This document shows positions 10,501 to 15,671 of a stretch of 24,944 nucleotides of DNA, in pieces; the stretch's first letter is position 1, and the number at the start of each line of letters is the position of its first letter. The stretch covers positions 4,592 through 29,535 of the forward strand of contig JAKURJ010000005.1 in the NCBI GenBank assembly GCA_022452125.1, given 5' to 3'. The notes beneath the pieces are model-generated. The model was not told the origin of the DNA. It saw only the letters and a list, made by a program, of their open reading frames with translations, and did not search any database. The position numbers and the translations under genes were made by a program. The stretch is from Candidatus Poseidoniaceae archaeon. Lineage in GTDB: Archaea > Thermoplasmatota > Poseidoniia > Poseidoniales > Poseidoniaceae.

Positions 10501-13500
10501 CGAAGTCGACGTCAATCAAGTTGACTAGCGAATCTTCGATTGTCATGTTCTCGATAGTTAGAGAACCAGATGTGCTTCCTGGGTAGTTGATAACTGCGCC
10601 ACCCCAGCTGTTACCGCCGGAGTTACAGTCAGTCATTTCACCATCACGTAGAGTTACTTCAGAGTCTTCTGCTAGGTCGAAACATGCACCAGATGCATCG
10701 TTAATCTCGAAGTCAGACATTGTCATTACAGTGCCTTGTCCAGAGCCGTGCTTGAATGCAGTACCGACGTTGCTGAAGGTGACGTGGTCCATTGTGAAGT
10801 TACCAACATTCGCGTTGCTGGATGGAGAGGAGCCGTGGCGGCTACCTGCTGCAATCGCTGCATCGCTCGTGTTAGCGAAGTCGACATAGGACATTGTGTG
10901 GCGGTCATCAGTTCCAGTGCTGCACGCAGCAGTGAACGCTAGACCCTTCCATGTTGCACCTTGCTGGCCCTCGAAGAGGATGTGGTCGGTAGAGTTACCC
11001 TGAGCGGCGAAGGAACTGCATGATCCATCGAAGGACAGTCCCTTTCCTGGGGCAACTTGAACGACTACACCTGGCTCGATTGTCAGGTCATCTCCAATTG
11101 ATAAGTAACCGCTTGCTGAACTTGGATTGATTCTGATTGGAGAATCAATCGCTGACCATGTGGTTGGCTGTGTAATGTCCGCTGAGATATCAGTACCCTT
11201 TCCTTCGAATGGTATTGTACGTGTGCGGACTGAACAGTCGTAAGCAGTGTTGTCGTAGCAGTAGTAGCTAGAGTAGTAACCCCACCATGGAGCGATGTTA
11301 CCAGGCTTGCTGTAAGAGCTGCTAGAGTATGGTAGGCTTGGCATGTTGCTGTACCAGGATGTGATTGAGCGCTCTAGAGCGGTCGAACCATCAGCCTTCA
11401 GGTACATGTTACCCATTCTACCAATGTGGACACGGTTCTTTGAATCAGAACCATTGTATTCGGTACCGAAGTACTCGAAGACGAAGTCATCAGGCATGTC
11501 GATGTTAGCATTACATCCGGACTTGTAGCTGTTCCAGTAGTAGGAAGAGACACAGTAGTATCCGTATGGTCTACCATTGCTTGCACCTGTGATTGCGGTG
11601 TCATAGGTAGGCAATTCAGTCATACCTAAGTCGAAGGATTCCCATGCGTGACCGCTGCTGTCAGTACTGATTCTGTAGTTAACAGCGTGTGGGTTAGCAC
11701 CGTTGATGTATCCTTGGTCGGTACGTAGAGTTGCACCCTTTGAGCGGGTTTGGTCTTGGTATCCAACTGTTGCGTAATCGTAAGTAGCTTCACAACCTGT
11801 GTCGTACTTGAATTCGATTTCGTTGGTTACATCGTACATGACTACTTGGTAAGTACAGACATATGAGGAAGAGTATCCCATGTCGTGCCATTCAACAACA
11901 AACATCTTGTTTGGATCTCCAACTTCGAAAGAGTTGGTAGAGGTGGTGTTTGTGTTGGTACCAGTAGCTGCAGTGCTGATATCCTTAACAGTGACATAGT
12001 ATTCTACTTCAGAGCCACGCTCTAGGTCTTCTAGAGTTGTTGACCAGTCACATGACGCCATTACACAAGATGCACGTGTGCCTGATGGAGATAGTACTAC
12101 GCTTGTCCAAGCGTTGACTGTTCCGTCAGCATCAGTGATTCTGTAGTACATAGTAGGACCTACTCCTGCATCAGTGCTAGTGTTGACACCAGATGGTGGG
12201 TCTCCACCGTCAGAGATGCCGAAGGTGAATGTGCGGTCTCTAGAGTGAGAGTCGCGCATTGCTGCGTGGTCTACTAGCGGTGCAGTTGTGTCTGGCTCAG
12301 GTGCAACATTGGACAGCTTGTACAGTACACTTCCAGTAGATGCCTGTGGTGCGTAGTATCCTCCACCAAGGGAGATACCGGACCAGCGGTATGATGTACT
12401 GTAGATGTACCAGTATCCACCGTTACAAGTTGGGTTAGAACTTGTGGAACGGAAGAAGTACACGAATCCGTTGGTGTTCATGCACATCCAGTTAGCCTTG
12501 GAACTGCTGTATGTAGCGTTCCAATCGAACTTACCGAAGGTACCGGTGATGTCACCAGGGATGTCGATAAGGAATGTCTTGGAGTAACCGTAAGATGATC
12601 TCTCGGTAGCAGTTGTACCAGATGATAGTGGTTGCTCGATTCCTGTTTCGTCTCCTAGACCGACCATTGCCCAGTCATTTAGGGTAGAGTCGTATAGGAA
12701 GATTAGGTTCATTCCTGGACCATCGTCAGCAGACAATGTTAGATATCCTCCATCTTGCTGGTGGAATTCTTGAGAACCGGATAGGGTTCCGCCAAATCCA
12801 TTGTATCCAGAGGATGGGGTTGTTGTCCACTTCATCTTCCACTGAGTGTAGAAGTAGTAACTTGAGGTGTAGAAACAAGAGTTGCTTCCTGTACCACAGT
12901 TCGAAGTGTCGAACTCAAAGACGTACTCGTCAGAATCCTCATAGTAAGTCATCTGGCGGTCAAAGTGCTTTGCAGTGCTTGTAGTTGTGTAAGCACGGAC
13001 ATCGGTCATAGCTACTGTCATCTTCTTGTCATTACCAGCGTTCTCTACGTCATCGACGAAGAACCAGTATGGGCTAGTTGGTGCTGAAGCAGTGCTTGGA
13101 CTGCCAGATCCACCAGCTGGACTTGTAGCCATGTTGGGAGTAGAGGCTGCGTCCTGATATGCCCAGTAGTATGTGACATAGTCTCCAGTGGAGATGTCAG
13201 CTGTCTGTGCCTTGAAGTTACAATCTGTAGAACCAGATCCACAGGTACCGATTGATGTTGCCTTTACAGCGGTGTAAGTACCGTTGTTGATAGCGTAATG
13301 CAAGTGCGGTGCTCCTGAGGAAGTGGTATCGATACCACCGTTATCCTTTAGGTTGGTGAAGAATGTTCTCTCGCCTTCCTTGTAAGATGTGATTCCAGTG
13401 TATGGAACGAATCCATCGATTGGAGGTGTTGTATCGCTACCACCGGAGTAGGTTACCTCGATGTAGCTGTTGTAGCTACCTGTAGAGTAGGTCCACTGGT

Positions 13501-15040
13501 AGATGGTTGCTGCTGTGTTGTAGCGTGCACCCATACCGAAGGAACCACCGTTAGACAATGCGCTGGTTACGTAGTTGTGGCTACCTGTAGTAGAGGAACA
13601 TGCTGTTCCGCTGCTGCTACATAGAGTGGTAGTCTTCCAACCAGTACCCAATGAATAGCTACCTGCAGATGCAGAGTTCCAGATAGAACTGATCATCTTT
13701 CTTGCAGTGGTTGTACCATATCCAGAGGACATTGAGGTTAGTACAGAGCTAGAACAGGATGCAGATGCAATTGTCCAGCTGTATCTTCCTGCAGTACCAC
13801 AATCCTCCATTACAACTGAAGTGATTGTGTTAGTGGAATATGCACCACTGTGGTAGCTGACGTACTTTCTCCAGTCAATCTTGTCGATTGTTGCGCCAGT
13901 TGGCAGGGAGTTAGCACTTGTGAAAGTGTACTTGTTCCATGGCAAATAGTAGATACGAGTGCTTGTTCTTCGCAGGTCACCGTAGTTTGAGTTGTAACAG
14001 TTTGCGTAGTAAACATAGCAGTATCCACCGCCGCCTCTCATGACCTTGATAGATGGGTCAATCTCCAATGGGAACTGGCGCTCTTCATCCATCAACCAGT
14101 CAGTAGAAACTGCAGTTGTCAGTACAACTGTGTTGCCATAGACTTGAATAAAGTAGGTTGCGTGATAAGGTTCCTCAGCACCTGGCTCGATTACAACTGG
14201 TACCGGTATGGTCGCCAGAAGTTCGCCAGTCTCTAGGTTGCGAATTGACAATTCGTCCTGAGTCTGAGTCATATCCTCTCTTAGGATTTCGTCACCTAGG
14301 TAGAGTCCGTAACCAACAGGTAGGCGCATCTGCTCGGTCAATCCGAAGAATGCAGCGTTCTCGTCAATTACTGGGCGCTCCCTGATCACTAGGTTTTGCT
14401 TCAATTCGGTTTCACCAACGGTGTAATCCAAATCAAAACCTTCTGCGACAGGGTATCGCAAGACGTTACCACCGACTGAAACACCATCCATTGATGGGTT
14501 CACCATGTGTGGCAATGCCATTTTTCCGGACTCGTCGATTGTCACTACCATTGGATTCAATCCAGTGACAATAGGGTCCACGTTAGGGTGGACCATCACC
14601 GAGACACCATCTTCGGCTTCAGCAGCAAACGAAACCTTGTACAGGCTGTCTGTTACTTCCCAACCATCGACGGTTGCCTTGATGTTGAGGTCAATCTCTT
14701 CCCATGCGCCGTCGCTGTTAACGTAGTGCAGCGGCTCGGAAGCAGTGACCAGAGTGGTCTTTCCGTCATCAGTGCGGAAAGCCTTCTGGTTCATTGTCCT
14801 CATTCCCTCGAGTTCCGAGGTTTCATCGTGTTCATATTGTGCAGGCTCGTAGACCTCTGGTAGAGCGAAGATTTCTTCGCCTTCGTCACTTGCAATTGCA
14901 AGTTCAGCTTCTACCTGGGGTGCGGTGCTTGGTGCAAAGTTGGTCATAGTCATGCCAACCATTAGTGCACATAGCAATAGGGCAATTCCTGCGCCCCCCA
15001 GTACGGTCTTTTTATTCGTGTTTTTGTTTCCCAACATCAC
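1007..15040 (-). CDS. Giant modular surface protein with C-terminal type IV pilin module
   Basis: One uninterrupted frame of 4,677 residues, read as a secreted, membrane-anchored adhesin-like protein. Module order by residue: signal anchor (about 12-34, after NKNTNKK); acidic linker; WapA-like head (78-330) and DNRLRE-like sandwich (333-533); Ig-like modules starting DTTPP (535) and DTTAP (919), the second with an FVVEW beta-sandwich (1044); parallel beta-helix from about 1284 to 3340, interrupted by jelly-roll-like inserts (2097-2333, 2574-2737), a regulatory-like module (2517) and a cupredoxin (3059-3145); CBM9/DOMON-like domain (3345-3555); cadherin-like repeats ending in VNDAP (3622-4075 and beyond); a membrane segment (4467-4486); a pilin module (4500-4677). 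Start: GTG at 15040 lies 8 bases after AAGGAG; ATG at 15037 is possible. Many NxS/T sequons and paired cysteines fit an extracellular location. It has no twin-arginine signal, so Sec export is likely. Ligand and partner are unknown. Confidence 0.9.
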   Translation of the reverse strand: MMLGNKNTNKKTVLGGAGIALLLCALMVGMTMTNFAPSTAPQVEAELAIASDEGEEIFALPEVYEPAQYEHDETSELEGMRTMNQKAFRTDDGKTTLVTASEPLHYVNSDGAWEEIDLNIKATVDGWEVTDSLYKVSFAAEAEDGVSVMVHPNVDPIVTGLNPMVVTIDESGKMALPHMVNPSMDGVSVGGNVLRYPVAEGFDLDYTVGETELKQNLVIRERPVIDENAAFFGLTEQMRLPVGYGLYLGDEILREDMTQTQDELSIRNLETGELLATIPVPVVIEPGAEEPYHATYFIQVYGNTVVLTTAVSTDWLMDEERQFPLEIDPSIKVMRGGGGYCYVYYANCYNSNYGDLRRTSTRIYYLPWNKYTFTSANSLPTGATIDKIDWRKYVSYHSGAYSTNTITSVVMEDCGTAGRYSWTIASASCSSSVLTSMSSGYGTTTARKMISSIWNSASAGSYSLGTGWKTTTLCSSSGTACSSTTGSHNYVTSALSNGGSFGMGARYNTAATIYQWTYSTGSYNSYIEVTYSGGSDTTPPIDGFVPYTGITSYKEGERTFFTNLKDNGGIDTTSSGAPHLHYAINNGTYTAVKATSIGTCGSGSTDCNFKAQTADISTGDYVTYYWAYQDAASTPNMATSPAGGSGSPSTASAPTSPYWFFVDDVENAGNDKKMTVAMTDVRAYTTTSTAKHFDRQMTYYEDSDEYVFEFDTSNCGTGSNSCFYTSSYYFYTQWKMKWTTTPSSGYNGFGGTLSGSQEFHQQDGGYLTLSADDGPGMNLIFLYDSTLNDWAMVGLGDETGIEQPLSSGTTATERSSYGYSKTFLIDIPGDITGTFGKFDWNATYSSSKANWMCMNTNGFVYFFRSTSSNPTCNGGYWYIYSTSYRWSGISLGGGYYAPQASTGSVLYKLSNVAPEPDTTAPLVDHAAMRDSHSRDRTFTFGISDGGDPPSGVNTSTDAGVGPTMYYRITDADGTVNAWTSVVLSPSGTRASCVMASCDWSTTLEDLERGSEVEYYVTVKDISTAATGTNTNTTSTNSFEVGDPNKMFVVEWHDMGYSSSYVCTYQVVMYDVTNEIEFKYDTGCEATYDYATVGYQDQTRSKGATLRTDQGYINGANPHAVNYRISTDSSGHAWESFDLGMTELPTYDTAITGASNGRPYGYYCVSSYYWNSYKSGCNANIDMPDDFVFEYFGTEYNGSDSKNRVHIGRMGNMYLKADGSTALERSITSWYSNMPSLPYSSSSYSKPGNIAPWWGYYSSYYCYDNTAYDCSVRTRTIPFEGKGTDISADITQPTTWSAIDSPIRINPSSASGYLSIGDDLTIEPGVVVQVAPGKGLSFDGSCSSFAAQGNSTDHILFEGQQGATWKGLAFTAACSTGTDDRHTMSYVDFANTSDAAIAAGSRHGSSPSSNANVGNFTMDHVTFSNVGTAFKHGSGQGTVMTMSDFEINDASGACFDLAEDSEVTLRDGEMTDCNSGGNSWGGAVINYPGSTSGSLTIENMTIEDSLVNLIDVDFANVWISNLTATSATAQSGSVLGAAGAGTGSTLYIYNMDAPDYADASIESLDSIEMEMVDWGSANVAIAPGGTSSTAAGPSGSSASIDDLTAGDLSMTRFAPTLDDLTIGSLSVAGNSPSSDGIKGANWDTDGIAINGCGYNVIGDTVTTDYVSGSCSNSASPNNIVLSDVDATYTGTMNAIYARNSVITIGVGEVTMPSNYDKMSKASTNGRIVLIDVSQVDSSGTSTDCDSASDCDVSSSSSGAIYFGGLATVKVFKMLPSGVKEYKADHTVQATTVDAGSALFTVGTHKTAGTNGEASVWVLTENDAGDAYTDHNLVAFGPSGQNETMVTDPWYPGSFGVGDSIELRLEPAPVTLNGTNMDCAYLMTNTEAMLGYDGSVASGGTNTFTWEGKVTMTGDLNIDDCNIVMRNVFRVSSDATNNPKLTISTGGSLTLEAISTSTGTLKASSSTYPLDLDIDGGALILDGGSIYDVDGGINLDSGTMTVGNSATIYGAANAAATEATLFVNGGTLDWDDSTIQNSGQTGIGIMFESTGAAVDNIVVKNAAVGMYSYNAAPTINGFTLTDNDVGVDVYGGMSLPTIYRSTLLSGQSGWQTYAVDLSTFLGQGDYVQLGYNSVYGGGNAHPTYNWATSKYYMITDRINVELTDNTGNSWNITSSAMDGYYDGSSGGASGVPSHHCNVYGASYNPNYFGYAYNFGTKPTGWAWESYEESGNDAYPIHYWGYYSPSWQWGNYAPPEGLSGYYNICLDYAYSYRASPGDASRLTMPVVDLSGLGNVTGMKMYIDVFHNRADNYQDRIEIIARTGSDPSDLGEYIRESGIPSFDSGTITGADNGVEIGGNYAAASFNDVTVNSPNSAGFAVVGSTSSSVTDLTVTGGQYGVLAAAGASGMSDFENVDISGTSSAGVYYVKDLRGELSGSISGSSGAGIKFGSATSNDLTWNGLTLGTNAIGVETAGKGTLTFIDSNFGNTKDAVISGTATIDFVEGDVDATTVQVTGSGVFNRMRQLDITLTADSNPVVGANVILKNGDGEATGSAITDSNGDAADMTFKTQTVDLSGFSQLNLAGYEAVTVAKVGSYYYNSASDNSGDFRYAMDSVSLADTAGNSYSMVLTNSVDVRICYSFNSASFTYVQNCPGVSTSNSNGRTYSSGLVEYGYYGAVPQNLDNKVIMFDAGYVYVDGNTDNSWNSSTVLVTGSYNSQDSAQVWSTSPYGARLYSHNSEWISTAVDDNGNAEGIKIGYNGWNDIVPDIQNSTISGLASIVTTFGYKSSYWWSNYVWEADFFNVQNNTLTHFRNTGTQQSVSNQDMCMNVGGANTTIYNNVLKNCGVGVYLIRTGFYYAHNQSYWGADDAVIADNEFINSETIDIWFGLNSYSDGVEIRNNEFVGSTSPQYGVYTQDRTTTDLTIESNTFANAQEAVYMRGALDWNIKDNVINGGGDSSKAGIYVKDGNGVIDGNTLVDADGGILIDGVRFGYTANVTNNDISQTAGRTAPAAIGIWAEDCGSSGVYTGGNDISIMENAIVTDGCDLVDSGSTLEAVGGSGGTVHTVQINANAYSPQNVNIKEGDTVRWRANEYYNNSGTGEAHDVTANDSTWGSGLTMNLGSTYTKTFSTAGTYDYYCSVHPWMYGSVIVSTGSSGGFSSVGVNVVGTNDDITLDGTSVSGFSTAVEQFGGSMTLSGDALLSGGDYGAYAEDTDVVVNGAELIAGSTGSAMYVTGTSTFDATDMDTSGQYGLNTDAVDFRWNGGDSDATTALMADGGAEGSVENVTWADSTTQINAGSYVTVTSVGNTVDASKLVVDSTAVIHEGNLLNLDITHKGGDASDVGLLIKSTDGAQAAYVSPAYRAPYMSADGDTSEWFGNTKNPSDDAMPGVMSSDGAGEDFLATWDANNLYLGLTGVDMGSADLQIYIDSSTGGDTTGQSWYVSHALPFAADYVFWAEDGGNGNSGLKVNGFTGWSDVTSSCTALSSYIGHSGDTDTEIAIPWDCIGQPSSTVRLIAIIQDESTGAVSSVHPDQTVATGAVGQTFNEELTLLMGHGDLADGGDLTNHLLIYRSYVGSNTPTDAKTYDISAKVDAPCAEDWGTLNGVDMSTNVNEEIDILRACPVIENLVDITVNEDSGAYTLTLTDKADDVQDNEATLTWTVADDADPSKSPSMLLDSGLSGQTMTITPDNDQFGSYVFHFGVEDSHGLTDSTTITFTVINVNDAPIICNSERADCMPVFADDGAGNLNVLDEGFGSVSKVLGSAANATGSYVIDMASNDMANEQPQQYTWGASIKSDDVTVEPYWVQKKFSSVSALFAEAGAAVTANGGFQDIAMTGDPMAWADANANGSYTLPTLNDVPLLTYLLAQNGCGSVWYQEYMDSSGNKVTAVRSDDGCDSTIDANAVVYNAMNYTDFWSVAYGVDVTSFDSTWDEIFPNGYSTTGGYDPCPAFSVSVVNNELTITENAVNELGGECTIILTLNDDGGYCENAYLGRTTDVKASCVSYTWLIDYDIVHPVYGPMTVTGCYNLYLGLASFVPPYLADGTPTGMTEDVCLAYSWVGENTDATPYEVNFSVTPVNDAPEVLDWDRQAGVVISDGNGEVPNFPWKVTLTEDDENVDNLTYDLSAMKHDNDHVDEDLTWTIVKSDTCDYENYFSATISGDDISFDLIKDATTNAPEWEVDYLNNGGIHQKNPLSGEFCPITLYLHDTATAPSYIPNYGMSTANYQQGEDSVTLYVRVDNVAENVPDYYLETVPGFDYNGVSNIMPKTMVPTTVLVGHGGDEGPYNYDHMLEVTFYSDGYNDDDPTAEGYVTLGTQYVTPPAYGETKPVSDFVYITSTTTKIWVEVDVLTCVDENCDMTASPEDRYFGYAFPFAHACVDSNGEQGEAWSCPGEVGSSSVDEDGNPSPVTLENKRRPMLEDQDWCNNLMTTMGEGSDCAMPRTFGKTTLGSNQSIPTVVRLIGTADVPSFAPSMIAISAAGLFVSALVLQSRRDEEEESLEEMTLEDDEQAVSPVIATILMVAITVVLSGVIYVWASSLADTSAKGVPRMSFDVDSSQAAAGDDSFHRITVTGSQVELATQAIEVTYEYTASNGETVREQYNLADPTVYGFFPGNSDSMVTFTDSVGSENGATKSSFDTGDTIYIKTVDDEGNILTNVYVSVSYVPNSGAGAVLRTWTSL
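4376..5008 (-). other. CBM9/DOMON-like domain in the giant protein
   Basis: Residues about 3345-3555 carry the pattern ADGDTSEW, then ATWDANNLYLGL, LQIYIDSS and TEIAIPWDCIG. This is how CBM9-like and DOMON-type ligand-binding sandwiches look: an opening DGxxxEW, a WDxxNLYL strand, then an IYID strand. Such domains bind carbohydrate or haem. No ligand can be assigned. It follows the last beta-helix stretch and precedes the cadherin-like repeats. Confidence 0.6.
5606..5866 (-). other. Amicyanin-like type 1 copper (cupredoxin) domain in the giant protein
   Basis: Residues 3059-3145 have the cupredoxin layout: YSPQNVNIKEGDTVRW in the first strands, AHDV supplying His3100, and CSVHPWM supplying Cys3135, His3138 and Met3141. 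The C-x2-H-x2-M spacing is that of amicyanin, shorter than the C-x2-H-x4-M of plastocyanin. All four type 1 copper ligands are present, so the site is probably functional. Gly/Ser linkers (GGSGG, GSSGG) join it to beta-helix on both sides. Electron transfer or copper storage are possible roles; neither is shown by the sequence. Confidence 0.85.
6620..11195 (-). other. Long parallel beta-helix region with inserted sandwich domains
   Basis: Residues about 1284-2807, extending to 3340 around the cupredoxin, show rungs of about 20-25 residues rich in Gly, Ser, Asn, Asp and alternating hydrophobics, as in the TIEPGVVVQV and NGFTLTDNDVGVDVYGG stretches. This is the signature of right-handed parallel beta-helix repeats in adhesins and polysaccharide lyases. 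Two aromatic-rich insertions (2097-2333 and 2574-2737) look like jelly-roll modules, and one short regulatory-like fold starts near 2517 (SNPVVGANVIL). No lyase catalytic residues can be identified with confidence. Confidence 0.7.
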
Positions 15041-15048
15041 GTCATCAT

Positions 15049-15054
15049 CTCCTT
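15049..15054 (-). promoter_or_regulatory. Ribosome binding site of the giant gene
   Basis: Minus-strand AAGGAG with 8 bases to the GTG at 15040 and 11 to the ATG at 15037. The upstream surface-protein gene also places GGAGG 8 bases before its start, which favours the GTG. The sequence between is ATGATGAC, so an ATG-ATG-ACG-TGA mini-frame overlaps the start. Confidence 0.6.
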
Positions 15055-15543
15055 ACGGACTGTATGCAGAGCACCTCACGCATTGTATCCCTTATGAGCA
15101 TTGGGGTACATGTCCTTTTACAGAGTCATGAAAAAACGATTATTTTCAGAACTTTTTTTTGGAAAAAGCGGATTGTACACCCATGAGATAAAAATGACTT
15201 AAATTCTAATGCAGGTGATTAATTTTTATCTTCACAAATCGAAATAGAAGAGGTACTACGGGCCATTATCAAAAGCGATGTAATTCTGAAAGCAGTAATA
15301 TCGGCAATATATCTCGTCATAAATCATTTATTTTTTTTAACAAATAATAACAAAAAATGGAAATCTAAGCTCCTCAAAAAAAATGAATGTTAGTGTAGAA
15401 AAGAAAGTGTATGAAATCGCGCCAAATTGTTCTGATCTTGCCGGCGTAAAATCGACCGAGTTTTCCGAGTTTATCTGAATAGACCTATGGAAGAATTTGC
15501 AACACATTCGAACTAAAACAGTCGGGTCAATCTTGATGATAAC

Positions 15544-15563
15544 ATCTGCAATTCATTGCAGAT
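15544..15563. repeat. Perfect 9-bp palindrome with 2-base centre
   Basis: ATCTGCAAT and ATTGCAGAT arms surround TC. It lies downstream of the terminator-like hairpin and about 500 bases upstream of the giant gene. It could be an operator for a dimeric regulator or a second small hairpin; the sequence alone does not decide. Confidence 0.5.
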
Positions 15564-15579
15564 TGAGTTTGTTAGAAGA

Positions 15580-15622
15580 AAGAAGGGGGAGCCATAGGGA
15601 GCGGCGAACCGCTCCCTATGGC
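15580..15622 (-). terminator. UUCG-capped hairpin and C/U-rich tail after the 1,056-residue protein gene
   Basis: A perfect 14-bp stem (GCCATAGGGAGCGG with its complement, 15591-15604 and 15609-15622) closes on CGAA, TTCG on the minus strand. It starts 49 bases after the stop codon. The minus strand then reads TCCCCCTTCTTTCTTC. Stem, loop and tail closely match hairpin C beyond the giant gene. Confidence 0.7.
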
Positions 15623-15671
15623 AGCCTCGGTGTCAAGCACCGTTATTTGCTGTCACAGGCTTGTTCTGGAA

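Larger units (their letters stand above)
15041..15671. other. 631-base AT-rich intergenic region
   Basis: No credible protein gene is seen on either strand. It holds the 3' hairpin of the upstream gene (15591-15622), a perfect palindrome (15544-15563), several homopolymer runs (T8 on the plus strand near 15330, A-runs near 15345-15385 that are T-runs on the minus strand, T8 near 15153) and the ribosome binding site of the giant gene. The promoter of the giant gene must lie here, but no single TATA box stands out. Minus-strand GAAAATAATCG (about 15140) and TGTAAAAGG (about 15118) are candidates. Confidence 0.6.

Noticed and set aside
6000..11000. Possible CRISPR-like or tandem DNA repeats in the beta-helix region
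   Set aside because: The periodicity is at protein level with degenerate rungs; no identical repeats with regular spacers were seen. No tRNA, rRNA, IS element or integrase was recognised anywhere in the window.
14507..14863. 118-codon plus-strand frame within the giant gene
   Set aside because: The opposite strand encodes recognisable protein without interruption; this and the many similar frames are antisense shadows.
1007..15040. The giant frame as an assembly or frameshift artefact
   Set aside because: The frame is open over 14 kb, the modules follow a sensible topology from signal to anchor, and the pilin junction has the right orientation, so a chance fusion is unlikely although not excluded.
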